DNA from: Hoeflea_A sp040932035
GTDB taxonomy: Bacteria > Pseudomonadota > Alphaproteobacteria > Rhizobiales > Rhizobiaceae
DNA length: 64,000 nt
Reading direction: 5' to 3'
NCBI RefSeq assembly: GCF_040932035.1
Contig: NZ_JBFRBB010000002.1
Coordinates: forward strand, 1 to 64,000
Part shown: positions 19,987 through 29,405 of the stretch, one piece after another
How positions within the stretch are numbered: position 1 is the stretch's first letter
How the letters are laid out: the number at the start of each line of letters is the position of its first letter
The notes under the pieces: generated by a model
Told to the model about the DNA's origin: nothing
The model's input: the letters and a program-made list of their open reading frames with translations, nothing else
The model's database searches: none
Program-made: the position numbers and the translations under genes

Positions 19987-22077
19987 ATGTCACGCGAATA
20001 CGCAATTGAAGATTATCGCAACTTCGGCATCATGGCGCACATTGACGCCGGCAAGACGACGACGACTGAGCGTATCCTGTACTACACGGGCAAGTCTCAT
20101 AAAATCGGCGAAGTGCATGACGGTGCCGCAACCATGGACTGGATGGAGCAGGAGCAGGAGCGTGGCATCACGATCACCTCTGCCGCGACAACCACGTTCT
20201 GGAAGGGCCGCGATGGCAGCATGCGCCGCTTCAACATCATCGACACGCCCGGACACGTCGACTTCACCATTGAAGTTGAGCGTTCGCTCCGCGTTCTTGA
20301 CGGTGCGGTAGCGCTTCTCGATGCCAATGCCGGTGTTGAGCCGCAGACCGAAACGGTCTGGCGTCAGGCTGACAAGTATAATGTCCCGCGCATGATCTTC
20401 TGCAACAAGATGGACAAGATCGGCGCCGACTTCTACCGCTCGGTCGAGATGGTCGGCTCGCGCCTCGGTGCAATCCCGGTCGTCATGCAGTTGCCGATCG
20501 GTGCGGAAAGTGACTTCAAGGGCGTTGTCGATCTGATTGAGATGAACGCTCTGGTGTGGCGCGACGAGTCGCTCGGCGCCCAGTGGGACGTTGTGGAAAT
20601 TCCGGAAGACCTGAAAGAAAAGGCCGAGGAATACCGCGAAAAGCTCATCGAGACCGTAGTCGAGATCGACGAAGCTGCGATGGAAGCCTACCTGGAAGGC
20701 AACATGCCGACCAACGATGAAATCCGCGCCCTCGTGCGTCAGGGTACCATCAATGTGGACTTCTATCCGATGTTCTGCGGCAGCGCGTTCAAGAACAAGG
20801 GCGTCCAGCCGCTTCTCGACGCCGTTGTCGAGTACCTGCCGAGCCCGGTCGACATTCCTGCCATCAAGGGCATCGATGTGAAGACCGACGAGGAAATTAG
20901 CCGCGTCGCTTCCGACGATGAGCCGCTTTCCATGCTTGCGTTCAAAGTCATGAACGACCCGTTTGTCGGCTCGCTCACCTTTGCCCGCATCTATTCCGGC
21001 AAGATCGAAAAAGGTTCTTCGGTCATGAATACGGTCAAGGAAAAGCGCGAACGCGTTGGCCGTATGCTGCAGATGCACTCCAACAGCCGTGAAGACATCG
21101 ACGTTGCCTATGCAGGCGACATCGTAGCGCTGGCCGGTCTTAAGGAGACAACCACGGGCGATACGCTCTGCGATGCGCTGAAGCCGGTCATTCTCGAGCG
21201 GATGGAATTCCCTGATCCGGTTATCCAGATCGCCATCGAGCCGAAGACCAAGGGCGACCAGGAAAAGATGGGCATCGCGCTCAACCGCCTGGCGGCCGAA
21301 GATCCGTCCTTCCGCGTCAAGTCGGATGAGGAATCTGGTCAGACCATCATCGCCGGCATGGGTGAGCTTCACCTCGATATCCTCGTCGACCGCATGAAGC
21401 GCGAATTCAAGGTCGAGGCCAATGTGGGCGCACCGCAGGTGGCCTACCGCGAAACCATCACCCGGGAAGCCGAAATCGACTACACCCACAAGAAACAGTC
21501 CGGTGGTTCGGGTCAGTTCGCGCGCGTCAAGATCATCTTCGAACCCAATCCCGAAGGCGAAGAGTTCGAATTCGTTTCGAAGATCGTCGGCGGCAACGTT
21601 CCGAAGGAATACATTCCCGGCGTTCAAAAGGGTATCGAAAGCGTTCTTTCTTCCGGTCCTCTGGCTGGCTTCCCGATGTTGGGTGTGAAAGCCACGCTCG
21701 TCGACGGTGCCTATCATGACGTTGACTCTTCGGTTCTCGCCTTTGAGATCGCCTCCCGCGCCGCCTTCCGTGAAGGTGCGCAGAAGGCCGGCGCTCAGCT
21801 TCTCGAGCCGATCATGAAGGTCGAAGTGGTTACGCCGGAAGATTATGTGGGCGACGTCATCGGTGACCTGAACTCCCGCCGAGGTCAGATCCAGGGCCAG
21901 GAAGTTCGCGGTATTGCCGTTGTCATCAACGCCCATGTGCCGCTGGCGAACATGTTCAAATACGTGGACAACCTGCGTTCGATGTCACAGGGCCGTGCCC
22001 AGTACTCCATGCAGTTCGACCACTACGCACCGGTGCCGTCCAACGTGGCACAGGAAATTCAGGAAAAGTACGCCTGA
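19987..22077 (+). CDS. fusA: Elongation factor G
   Basis: 696 aa translocase GTPase. Motifs: AHIDAGKTT, RGITITSA, DTPGHVDF and NKMDKIG, followed by domains II-V, ending in a region with SMQFDHYAPVP. Length is typical of the main EF-G. It is 38 bases after rpsG and 71 before tuf. No resistance-linked change can be claimed from reading alone. Confidence 0.98.
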   Translation: MSREYAIEDYRNFGIMAHIDAGKTTTTERILYYTGKSHKIGEVHDGAATMDWMEQEQERGITITSAATTTFWKGRDGSMRRFNIIDTPGHVDFTIEVERSLRVLDGAVALLDANAGVEPQTETVWRQADKYNVPRMIFCNKMDKIGADFYRSVEMVGSRLGAIPVVMQLPIGAESDFKGVVDLIEMNALVWRDESLGAQWDVVEIPEDLKEKAEEYREKLIETVVEIDEAAMEAYLEGNMPTNDEIRALVRQGTINVDFYPMFCGSAFKNKGVQPLLDAVVEYLPSPVDIPAIKGIDVKTDEEISRVASDDEPLSMLAFKVMNDPFVGSLTFARIYSGKIEKGSSVMNTVKEKRERVGRMLQMHSNSREDIDVAYAGDIVALAGLKETTTGDTLCDALKPVILERMEFPDPVIQIAIEPKTKGDQEKMGIALNRLAAEDPSFRVKSDEESGQTIIAGMGELHLDILVDRMKREFKVEANVGAPQVAYRETITREAEIDYTHKKQSGGSGQFARVKIIFEPNPEGEEFEFVSKIVGGNVPKEYIPGVQKGIESVLSSGPLAGFPMLGVKATLVDGAYHDVDSSVLAFEIASRAAFREGAQKAGAQLLEPIMKVEVVTPEDYVGDVIGDLNSRRGQIQGQEVRGIAVVINAHVPLANMFKYVDNLRSMSQGRAQYSMQFDHYAPVPSNVAQEIQEKYA

Positions 22078-22148
22078 TCGCGGTCTGAGTAAGAAAACAG
22101 TAATGCAATTAGCCCTTTAACCGGGCACGGAAACACGGAGAGCCGAAA

Positions 22149-23324
22149 ATGGCGAAAGGCAAATTTGAACGTAACAAGCCGCACGTGAACATCGGCACGA
22201 TTGGTCACGTTGACCACGGCAAGACGTCTTTGACGGCGGCGATCACGAAGTACTTTGGCGACTTCAAGGCCTATGACGAGATTGACGGTGCGCCGGAAGA
22301 GAAGGCGCGCGGCATCACCATTTCGACGGCGCATGTTGAGTATGAGACGGAGAACCGTCACTACGCCCACGTCGACTGCCCCGGCCACGCTGACTATGTG
22401 AAGAACATGATCACGGGTGCGGCGCAGATGGACGGTGCGATTTTGGTTGTTTCGGCTGCCGACGGTCCGATGCCGCAGACGCGCGAGCACATTCTGCTTG
22501 CCCGTCAGGTTGGTGTTCCTGCGATTGTTGTCTTCCTCAACAAGGTTGACCAGGTTGACGACGAAGAGCTTCTCGAGCTTGTCGAGATGGAAGTTCGCGA
22601 GCTTCTCGACACCTATGAGTTCCCGGGCGACGACATTCCGATCGTCAAGGGATCTGCCTTGGCTGCGCTTGAGGACAAGGACAAGACGATCGGCGAAGAC
22701 GCTGTTCGCGAGCTGATGGCCCAGGTTGACGCGTACATTCCGACGCCGGAGCGGCCCATCGACCAGCCGTTCCTGATGCCGATCGAGGATGTGTTTTCGA
22801 TTTCCGGCCGCGGCACGGTTGTGACCGGCCGTGTTGAGCGTGGCATCATCAATGTCGGCGACGAGATTGAGATTGTCGGCATCAAGGACACGTCGAAGAC
22901 GACCTGCACGGGTGTTGAGATGTTCCGCAAGCTTCTTGACCAGGGTCAGGCCGGCGACAACATCGGCGCACTGCTTCGCGGTGTTGACCGTGACGGTGTT
23001 GAGCGCGGTCAGGTTCTTTGCAAGCCCGGTTCTGTTACGCCGCACACCAAGTTCAAGGCTGAGGCCTACATTCTGACGAAGGAAGAGGGTGGCCGTCACA
23101 CGCCGTTCTTTACCAATTACCGTCCTCAGTTTTATTTCCGCACGACGGACGTGACCGGTGTTGTCACGCTTCCAGAAGGCACGGAAATGGTGATGCCCGG
23201 CGACAACGTCACGGTTGACGTTGAGCTGATCGTGCCGATTGCGATGGAAGAAAAGCTGCGCTTCGCCATCCGCGAAGGCGGCCGTACCGTCGGCGCCGGC
23301 ATCGTCGCAAGCATCACTGAATAA
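22149..23324 (+). CDS. tufB: Elongation factor Tu, copy B
   Basis: 391 aa and the same protein as the copy at 4414, with all G-motifs. The nucleotide sequence also appears identical throughout, since every frame on both strands translates the same. The sequences diverge immediately before the ATG and again after the terminator hairpin. This copy ends the str operon and lies next to rpsJ. Gene conversion is the usual explanation for such identity. Confidence 0.98.
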   Translation: MAKGKFERNKPHVNIGTIGHVDHGKTSLTAAITKYFGDFKAYDEIDGAPEEKARGITISTAHVEYETENRHYAHVDCPGHADYVKNMITGAAQMDGAILVVSAADGPMPQTREHILLARQVGVPAIVVFLNKVDQVDDEELLELVEMEVRELLDTYEFPGDDIPIVKGSALAALEDKDKTIGEDAVRELMAQVDAYIPTPERPIDQPFLMPIEDVFSISGRGTVVTGRVERGIINVGDEIEIVGIKDTSKTTCTGVEMFRKLLDQGQAGDNIGALLRGVDRDGVERGQVLCKPGSVTPHTKFKAEAYILTKEEGGRHTPFFTNYRPQFYFRTTDVTGVVTLPEGTEMVMPGDNVTVDVELIVPIAMEEKLRFAIREGGRTVGAGIVASITE

Positions 23325-23337
23325 AAAGCACACGCAA

Positions 23338-23363
23338 ACGCGCCGGTCCATCCGGCGCGTTTT
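23338..23363 (+). terminator. Intrinsic terminator of tufB
   Basis: The 9-bp stem acgcgccgg/ccggcgcgt with loop tccat and a short T tail matches the tufA terminator except for one loop base. It separates str genes from the S10 genes, though no strong promoter is visible in the 78 bases to rpsJ, so read-through is likely. Confidence 0.85.
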
Positions 23364-23440
23364 GCAAAACCGGCGGCATAGATCCGCAAAGACAACGAGA
23401 ATTGGACTGATTTTCAGTCCTTAAACTAAGGATAAGTCGA

Positions 23441-23749
23441 ATGAACGGCCAGAATATCCGTATCCGCCTCAAGGCGTTTGATCATCGGATTCTCGATGCC
23501 TCCACGCGTGAAATCGTGTCGACGGCCAAGCGCACGGGCGCAAGTGTGCGCGGACCAGTTCCGCTTCCTACACGGATTGAAAAATTCACGGTCAACCGGT
23601 CGCCGCACATCGACAAGAAGAGCCGCGAACAGTTCGAGATGCGGACGCACAAGCGTCTTCTCGACATCGTTGACCCGACACCCCAGACAGTCGATGCGCT
23701 TATGAAGCTCGACCTGGCCGCCGGTGTTGATGTGGAAATCAAGCTTTAA
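23441..23749 (+). CDS. rpsJ: 30S ribosomal protein S10
   Basis: 102 aa; a head protein that also pairs with NusB in antitermination. It shows IRIRLKAFDHRILD at the start and VRGPVPLPTRIEKFTVNRSPH in the rRNA-contacting loop. Two small overlapping hairpins, ggactga/tcagtcc and cctt/aagg (23404-23431), precede the start. It opens the S10-type gene run. Confidence 0.97.
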   Translation: MNGQNIRIRLKAFDHRILDASTREIVSTAKRTGASVRGPVPLPTRIEKFTVNRSPHIDKKSREQFEMRTHKRLLDIVDPTPQTVDALMKLDLAAGVDVEIKL

Positions 23750-23833
23750 CGAGTGTCTCTGGGGCTGGTTGCGAAAAAACCGATACGGGACCTTCGCGCA
23801 AGACCAGACCCAAACTACGACAAGGACGAACCA

Positions 23834-24559
23834 ATGCGTTCAGGTGTGATAGCACAGAAAGTGGGAATGACCCGGGTCTACAATGACGCCGGCGAGCATG
23901 TTCCGGTGACGGTATTGCGTCTCCAGAACTGCCAGGTCGTTGCCCAGCGTACAGAAGATAAGAACGGTTACACCGCAGTTCAGCTCGGTGTTGGTATTGC
24001 CAAGGCCAAGAACACCTCCAAGGCCATGCGCGGTCACTTTGCCGCTGCAAAGGTAGAGCCGAAGGCGAAACTGGCCGAATTCCGGGTGACCGCCGACAAC
24101 ATGATCGACATCGGCGCCGAAATCACCGCCGAGCACTTTGTCGCCGGCCAGCTTGTCGATGTGACGGGCACGTCTGTCGGTAAGGGTTTTGCCGGTGCCA
24201 TGAAGCGTCATAACTTTGGCGGCCTGCGCGCAACCCACGGTGTTTCGATTTCACACCGTTCGCATGGTTCAACCGGTCAATGTCAGGATCCGGGCAAGGT
24301 TTTCAAAGGCAAGAAAATGGCCGGTCATATGGGCAACACCCGTGTGACCACGCAGAACCTTGAAGTCGTTTCGACGGACACCGATCGTGGACTGATCCTC
24401 GTCAAGGGCGCCGTTCCCGGTTCCAAGGGCTCCTGGATCATCGTCAAGGATGCAATCAAGGCACCCGTTCCGGACAACGCTCCGAAGCCGGCAGCATTGC
24501 GTGCAGCAGCTGCAGCCGACAACGCTCCGGCCGAAGAAGTAAGTGAGGGAGCCGAGTAA
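23834..24559 (+). CDS. rplC: 50S ribosomal protein L3
   Basis: 241 aa. The ATG at 23834 gives the family start MRSGVIAQKVGMTR; the frame opens 81 bases earlier without homology. The long central loop includes HGVSISHRSHGSTGQ, with the Gln that is methylated in E. coli L3, and reaches toward the peptidyl-transferase centre. An acidic/alanine-rich tail of about 30 residues follows. Its stop overlaps the rplD start by one base. Confidence 0.96.
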   Translation: MRSGVIAQKVGMTRVYNDAGEHVPVTVLRLQNCQVVAQRTEDKNGYTAVQLGVGIAKAKNTSKAMRGHFAAAKVEPKAKLAEFRVTADNMIDIGAEITAEHFVAGQLVDVTGTSVGKGFAGAMKRHNFGGLRATHGVSISHRSHGSTGQCQDPGKVFKGKKMAGHMGNTRVTTQNLEVVSTDTDRGLILVKGAVPGSKGSWIIVKDAIKAPVPDNAPKPAALRAAAAADNAPAEEVSEGAE

Positions 24560-25179
24560 TGGATCTTAAGGTAACAACCCTCGAAGGGAAGGCCGCCGGC
24601 AAGGTATCGCTGTCCGACAGCGTATTCGGCCTTGAGCCGCGCCAGGACATCCTTCAGCGCATGGTTCGCTGGCAGCTTGCACGCAAGCAGCAGGGAACAC
24701 ACAAGACCAAGGGCCGTTCGGAAATTTCCCGCACCGGCGCCAAGATGTTCCGCCAGAAGGGTACGGGCCGTGCTCGTCACTCCTCTGCACGCGCACCTCA
24801 GTTCCGCGGCGGTGGTAAGGCACATGGACCGGTTGTTCGCAGCCATGAGCATGGCCTGCCGAAGAAAGTCCGCGCACTGGCACTTCGCCATGCGCTTTCC
24901 GCGAAGCTTCGCGATGAAAGCCTGATCGTCGTTGACGAACTGGCTGCCAAGGAAGCCAAGACGAAGCTGCTCACCGGTTCGCTTGAAAAGCTTGGCCTTT
25001 CAAACGCGCTGTTCATTGGTGGCGCCGAGCTGGACGACAACTTCAAGCTCGCCGCGCAGAACATTCCGAATGTGGATGTGCTGCCGGTCCAGGGCATCAA
25101 CGTGTACGACATTCTGCGCCGCGGAAAGCTGGTCCTTTCCAAGGCCGCAGTAGAAGCTCTCGAGGAGCGGTTCAAATGA
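24559..25179 (+). CDS. rplD: 50S ribosomal protein L4
   Basis: 206 aa. The globular domain is interrupted by the exit-tunnel loop with KMFRQKGTGRARHSSARAP. In E. coli, L4 represses the S10 operon. TAATG links it to rplC, and its last codons overlap rplW by four bases (ATGA). Confidence 0.96.
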   Translation: MDLKVTTLEGKAAGKVSLSDSVFGLEPRQDILQRMVRWQLARKQQGTHKTKGRSEISRTGAKMFRQKGTGRARHSSARAPQFRGGGKAHGPVVRSHEHGLPKKVRALALRHALSAKLRDESLIVVDELAAKEAKTKLLTGSLEKLGLSNALFIGGAELDDNFKLAAQNIPNVDVLPVQGINVYDILRRGKLVLSKAAVEALEERFK

Positions 25180-25469
25180 CGGATCTTCGCCACTACGACG
25201 TGATCACCTCGCCGGTGATCACTGAAAAATCGACGCTGGTCTCCGAGCAGAACCAGGTTGTTTTCAATGTCGCAAAGACGGCAACGAAGACTGAAATCAA
25301 GGCCGCGGTCGAAGCATTGTTCGGCGTCAAGGTTAAGGCTGTCAACACGCTCGTTCGCAAAGGCAAGGTTAAGCGGTTCCGCGGAACCATCGGCCGGCAG
25401 AGCGACGTCAAGAAGGCGATTGTCACGCTGGTCGACGGTGAATCCGTTGACGTGACAACCGGTCTTTGA
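25176..25469 (+). CDS. rplW: 50S ribosomal protein L23
   Basis: 97 aa protein at the tunnel exit and docking site for trigger factor and SRP. ITSPVITEKSTL at the N-terminus and a tunnel loop rich in basic residues (RKGKVKRFRGTIGRQ) are present. It overlaps rplD by four bases. Confidence 0.97.
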   Translation: MTDLRHYDVITSPVITEKSTLVSEQNQVVFNVAKTATKTEIKAAVEALFGVKVKAVNTLVRKGKVKRFRGTIGRQSDVKKAIVTLVDGESVDVTTGL

Positions 25470-25498
25470 CGGCAAGCCCAGAGGAAAGAAGAAGACAA

Positions 25499-26335
25499 AT
25501 GGCACTGAAATCTTTCAAGCCGACGACACCAAGCCAGCGCCAGCTGGTCATTGTTGATCGCTCGGGTCTGTACAAGGGCAAGCCGGTCAAAGCTCTGACG
25601 GAAGGCCTTTCTTCCAAGGGTGGCCGCAACAACACCGGTCGCATGACTGTTCGCCACCGTGGTGGTGGTCACAAGCGCACCTATCGTGTTGTTGACTTCA
25701 AGCGTCGCAAGTTCGATGTCGAAGGCACCATTGAGCGTCTGGAATACGACCCCAACCGTACGGCGTTCATCGCCCTGGTGAAATATGCCGACGGTGAACT
25801 GGCCTATATCCTGGCTCCGCAGCGTCTTGCAGCCGGTGACAAGGTTATCGCATCGCAGTCCGCGGTTGACGTCAAGCCGGGCAACACGATGCCGCTGCAG
25901 TCCATGCCGGTTGGCACGATCGTGCACAATGTTGAAATGAAGCCGGGCAAGGGCGGTCAGATCGCCCGTTCCGCCGGCACATATGTTCAGCTCGTTGGCC
26001 GCGATCAGGGTATGGCTATCCTGCGCCTCAATTCCGGCGAGCAGCGCCTGGTTCCGGGCAGCTGCCTGGCAACGGTCGGCGCGGTGTCCAACCCGGACAA
26101 TTCCAACCGCAACGACGGCAAGGCAGGTCGTTCTCGCTGGCTGGGCAAGCGCCCGAGCGTTCGCGGTGTTGTCATGAACCCGATCGATCACCCGCATGGT
26201 GGTGGTGAGGGACGCACGTCCGGCGGTCGTCACCCGGTTACCCCCTGGGGTAAGCCGACCAAAGGCAAGCGTACACGGTCCAACAAGTCGACCGACAAGT
26301 TCATTATGCGCTCCCGTCATCAGCGCAAGAAGTAA
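25499..26335 (+). CDS. rplB: 50S ribosomal protein L2
   Basis: 278 aa, needed for subunit association and peptidyl transfer. I start at ATG 25499 (MALKSFKPTTPSQRQ), the family start; the frame opens 33 bases earlier overlapping rplW. The conserved NPIDHPHGGGEGRTSGG, with the functional His, lies near the C-terminus, followed by a basic tail. Confidence 0.97.
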   Translation: MALKSFKPTTPSQRQLVIVDRSGLYKGKPVKALTEGLSSKGGRNNTGRMTVRHRGGGHKRTYRVVDFKRRKFDVEGTIERLEYDPNRTAFIALVKYADGELAYILAPQRLAAGDKVIASQSAVDVKPGNTMPLQSMPVGTIVHNVEMKPGKGGQIARSAGTYVQLVGRDQGMAILRLNSGEQRLVPGSCLATVGAVSNPDNSNRNDGKAGRSRWLGKRPSVRGVVMNPIDHPHGGGEGRTSGGRHPVTPWGKPTKGKRTRSNKSTDKFIMRSRHQRKK

Positions 26336-26350
26336 GAGAGGAAGTCTCAA

Positions 26351-26629
26351 GTGGCTCGTTCAGTTTGGAAAGGTCCGTTTGTTGACGGCTATCTTCTCAA
26401 GAAGGCTGAGAAGGTGCGCGAAAGCGGTCGTAACGAGGTAATCAAGACGTGGAGCCGCCGCTCCACGATCCTGCCTCAGTTCGTCGGCCTGACTTTTGGC
26501 GTCTACAACGGAAGCAAGCATATCCCGGTGTCCGTGTCTGAAGACATGGTTGGACACAAATTGGGTGAATTTTCCCCGACCCGGACCTATTACGGCCACG
26601 GTGCGGACAAGAAAGCGAAGAGGAAATAG
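26351..26629 (+). CDS. rpsS: 30S ribosomal protein S19
   Basis: 92 aa head protein contacting S13 and tRNA. It uses GTG as start, preceded by gaggaag. ARSVWKGPFVDGYLLKK opens the protein, and GHKLGEFSPTRTYYGHG lies in the C-terminal half. It is 15 bases after rplB and 2 before rplV. Confidence 0.97.
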   Translation: MARSVWKGPFVDGYLLKKAEKVRESGRNEVIKTWSRRSTILPQFVGLTFGVYNGSKHIPVSVSEDMVGHKLGEFSPTRTYYGHGADKKAKRK

Positions 26630-26631
26630 CA

Positions 26632-27021
26632 ATGGGCAAGGCCAAGGCCGAGCGCAGGCTGAAGGATAACGAGGCAAGAGCAGTTGCCCGCACACTCCGC
26701 GTTAGCCCGCAAAAGCTCAATCTCGTGGCATCCATGATCCGCGGCAAGAAGGTCGAGCGCGCCCTGGCGGACCTGGAATTTTCGCGCAAGCGTATTTCAG
26801 AAACCGTCAAGAAGACGCTGGAATCTGCAATTGCCAATGCCGAGAACAACCACGATCTCGATGTGGACTCCCTGATCGTCGCCGAAGCTTTTGTCGGTAA
26901 GTCGATCGTCATGAAGCGTTTTCACGCACGTGGCCGTGGCCGCGCATCGCGGATAGAAAAGCCGTTTTCGCATCTGACGATTGTCGTCCGTGAAGCCGAG
27001 GAAAAAGAGGAGGCCGCGTAA
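26632..27021 (+). CDS. rplV: 50S ribosomal protein L22
   Basis: 129 aa. The globular domain starts with RAVARTLRVSPQKLNLV, and the extended hairpin that lines the exit tunnel includes KRFHARGRGRASRIEKPFSH. A charged tail (EAEEKEEAA) ends it. The stop overlaps the rpsC start by one base (TAATG). Confidence 0.97.
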   Translation: MGKAKAERRLKDNEARAVARTLRVSPQKLNLVASMIRGKKVERALADLEFSRKRISETVKKTLESAIANAENNHDLDVDSLIVAEAFVGKSIVMKRFHARGRGRASRIEKPFSHLTIVVREAEEKEEAA

Positions 27022-27728
27022 TGGGTCAGAAGATTAATCCGGTCGGCTTCCGTCTGGGCATCAACCGCACCTGGGATTCTCGCTGGTTCGCCGAAAAGGG
27101 CGAATATGGCGACTTGCTCCAGGAAGACCTGAAGATCCGCGACTACCTGACCAAGGAACTCAAGCAGGCCGCGATTTCGAAGGTTGTTATCGAGCGTCCG
27201 CACAAGAAGTGCCGCGTCTCCATTCATTCGGCGCGTCCGGGTCTGATCATCGGCAAGAAGGGTGCAGATATCGAAAAACTGCGCCGCAAGCTGTCGGTCA
27301 TGACCAACTCCGAAACGCATCTCAACATCGTTGAAGTGCGCAAGCCGGAGATCGACGCCACGCTCGTTGCACAGTCCATCGCGCAGCAGCTGGAGCGCCG
27401 TGTTGCATTCCGCCGCGCCATGAAGCGTGCCGTTCAGTCGGCCATGCGCCTTGGCGCCGAAGGCATCCGCATCACCTGCGGCGGCCGTCTGGGTGGCGCT
27501 GAAATTGCACGTACGGAATGGTACCGCGAAGGCCGCGTGCCGCTTCACACCCTGCGTGCCGATATCGACTACGGTACAGCCGAAGCGCACACCGCCTATG
27601 GCGTTTGTGGCATCAAGGTCTGGATCTTCAAGGGTGAAATCCTTGAGCACGACCCGATGGCTTCGGAGCGCCGTGCAACGGAAAATGACAATCAGGGCAG
27701 TGGCAGCCGCCGCCGCGAAAACGCGTAA
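27021..27728 (+). CDS. rpsC: 30S ribosomal protein S3
   Basis: 235 aa mRNA-entry protein. It has GQKINPVGFRLGINR at the start, a KH domain with PGLIIGKKGADIEKLR, and the C-terminal domain with GVCGIKVWIFKGE. A basic tail with RRREN ends it. S3 with S4 and S5 forms the helicase-like mRNA tunnel. Confidence 0.97.
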   Translation: MGQKINPVGFRLGINRTWDSRWFAEKGEYGDLLQEDLKIRDYLTKELKQAAISKVVIERPHKKCRVSIHSARPGLIIGKKGADIEKLRRKLSVMTNSETHLNIVEVRKPEIDATLVAQSIAQQLERRVAFRRAMKRAVQSAMRLGAEGIRITCGGRLGGAEIARTEWYREGRVPLHTLRADIDYGTAEAHTAYGVCGIKVWIFKGEILEHDPMASERRATENDNQGSGSRRRENA

Positions 27729-27764
27729 GTTTTTGCGCGGTAAGTCAGTTCGGAGAATAAAAAA

Positions 27765-28178
27765 ATGTTGCAGCCAAAGCGTACGAAGTACCGCAAGCAG
27801 CACAAAGGCCGTATCAAGGGCGTTGCACCCGGTGGCACGTCGCTGACCTTCGGTTCCTATGGTCTGAAGGCGCAGGAACCTGATCGCGTGAATGCACGTC
27901 AGATCGAAGCAGCCCGTCGTGCGATCACCCGTCACATGAAGCGTGCCGGCCGTGTGTGGATCCGCATCTTCCCCGACACTCCGGTCACCTCGAAGCCGAC
28001 CGAAGTCCGCATGGGTAAAGGTAAGGGTTCGGTTGACTATTGGGCATGCAAGGTCAAGCCTGGCCGCATCATGTTCGAGATTGACGGTGTCAGCGAAGAA
28101 GTTGCCCGTGAAGCGCTGCGCCTTGGCGCCGCAAAGCTCTCGGTCAAGACACGCTTCGTACAGCGTATTGCAGAGTAG
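27765..28178 (+). CDS. rplP: 50S ribosomal protein L16
   Basis: 137 aa; binds near the A-site tRNA elbow. MLQPKRTKYRKQHKGR begins the protein and GKGKGSVDYWACKVKPGRI contains the conserved RNA-contacting loop. The 36-base spacer from rpsC has ggag as ribosome site. Confidence 0.97.
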   Translation: MLQPKRTKYRKQHKGRIKGVAPGGTSLTFGSYGLKAQEPDRVNARQIEAARRAITRHMKRAGRVWIRIFPDTPVTSKPTEVRMGKGKGSVDYWACKVKPGRIMFEIDGVSEEVAREALRLGAAKLSVKTRFVQRIAE

Positions 28179-28189
28179 GAAGACAAACC

Positions 28190-28390
28190 ATGAAAGCCAC
28201 AGATATCCGTGCCATGAGCGTCGACCAGCTTAGCGATGAGCTTGCCAAGCTGAAGAAAGAGCAGTTCAACCTGCGTTTCCAGAAGGCCACAGGTCAGCTC
28301 GAAAAGACGTCACGCGTCAAGGAAGTCCGTCGCGATATCGCTCGCGTCAAGACAATTGCCCGCCAGAAGGCGGCAGAAGCCAAGGCCTAA
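28190..28390 (+). CDS. rpmC: 50S ribosomal protein L29
   Basis: 66 aa, two long helices in a hairpin, near the tunnel exit. The signature KKEQFNLRFQKATGQLE is intact. An alanine- and lysine-rich tail follows. Confidence 0.96.
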   Translation: MKATDIRAMSVDQLSDELAKLKKEQFNLRFQKATGQLEKTSRVKEVRRDIARVKTIARQKAAEAKA

Positions 28391-28401
28391 GGACCAATAA
28401 A

Positions 28402-28632
28402 ATGCCAAAACGCATTCTGCAGGGCACCGTCGTAAGCGACAAGAGCGACAAGACAGTCGTAGTCAAAGTCGAGCGCCGCTTTGCCCACCCGATGTTCAAG
28501 AAGACCGTGCGCCGCTCCAAGAAGTACAAGGCTCACGACGAAAGCAACCAGTTCAAGACCGGCGACATCGTTTCCATCCAGGAATGTGCGCCGATCTCAA
28601 AGGACAAACGCTGGACGGTCGTAGCCGAATAG
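28402..28632 (+). CDS. rpsQ: 30S ribosomal protein S17
   Basis: 76 aa OB-fold protein. It shows LQGTVVSDKSDKTVVVKVERR and the loop AHDESNQFKTGDIV, followed by ISKDKRWTVV. An 82-base gap separates it from rplN, longer than most in this run. Confidence 0.96.
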   Translation: MPKRILQGTVVSDKSDKTVVVKVERRFAHPMFKKTVRRSKKYKAHDESNQFKTGDIVSIQECAPISKDKRWTVVAE

Positions 28633-28714
28633 GCCCGTCCGGTTCAGGAAGAAAAACGAAAATTACCGGGGCCTTTCAATCATACCCCGGGCTAGTTAGA
28701 GAAGGCGGTCTGAC

Positions 28715-29083
28715 ATGATTCAGATGCAAACAAACCTCGACGTCGCCGACAATTCCGGCGCCCGTCGTGTCATGTGCATCAAGGTGCTGGGCGGCTCGAA
28801 GCGGAAATACGCTTCCGTTGGAGACATTATCGTCGTCTCCGTCAAGGAAGCCATTCCGCGCGGCCGCGTCAAAAAAGGTGACGTCATGAAAGCGGTGGTC
28901 GTTCGCACCGCCAAGGATATTCGCCGTGCAGACGGCAGCGTCATTCGTTTTGACAAGAATGCAGCAGTCCTGGTCGATAACAAAAAAGAGCCGATCGGCA
29001 CCCGTATCTTCGGACCGGTTCCACGCGAACTTCGCGCCAAGAGCCACATGAAGATCATCTCGCTGGCTCCGGAAGTGCTGTAA
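28715..29083 (+). CDS. rplN: 50S ribosomal protein L14
   Basis: 122 aa; part of the B8 intersubunit bridge and the RsfS docking site. MIQMQTNLDVADNSGAR opens it, and the conserved RIFGPVPRELRAK is near the end. In E. coli this gene starts the spc operon. No separate promoter is evident here. Confidence 0.97.
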   Translation: MIQMQTNLDVADNSGARRVMCIKVLGGSKRKYASVGDIIVVSVKEAIPRGRVKKGDVMKAVVVRTAKDIRRADGSVIRFDKNAAVLVDNKKEPIGTRIFGPVPRELRAKSHMKIISLAPEVL

Positions 29084-29093
29084 GGAGATTACG

Positions 29094-29405
29094 ATGCAGA
29101 AGATCCGTAAAGGCGACAGCGTCGTTGTTCTGACCGGTAAGGACAAGGGTCGTACCGGCGAAGTCATTCAGGTGATGCCGAAGGAAAACCGCGCTCTTGT
29201 TCGTGGTATCAACATGGTCAAGCGCCACCAGCGCCAGACCCAGACCGAGCAGGCCGGCATCGTCAACAAGGAAGCATCCGTGCATCTTTCAAACCTTGCG
29301 GTTGCCGATAGCGACGGCAAGCCGACCCGCGTCGGCATCAAGGTCAACAAAGACGGCACGAAAGTCCGCGTGGCAAAGCGTTCAGGAGATTTGATTGATG
29401 GCTGA
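29094..29405 (+). CDS. rplX: 50S ribosomal protein L24
   Basis: 103 aa with the KOW motif KGDSVVVLTGKDKGRTGEV. It is an assembly initiator of the 50S subunit. Its 3' end overlaps rplE by 8 bases. Confidence 0.96.
   Translation: MQKIRKGDSVVVLTGKDKGRTGEVIQVMPKENRALVRGINMVKRHQRQTQTEQAGIVNKEASVHLSNLAVADSDGKPTRVGIKVNKDGTKVRVAKRSGDLIDG

Noticed and set aside
19990..21936. 648-codon open frame antisense to fusA
   Set aside because: Shadow of fusA codon use; no start signal or known motif.
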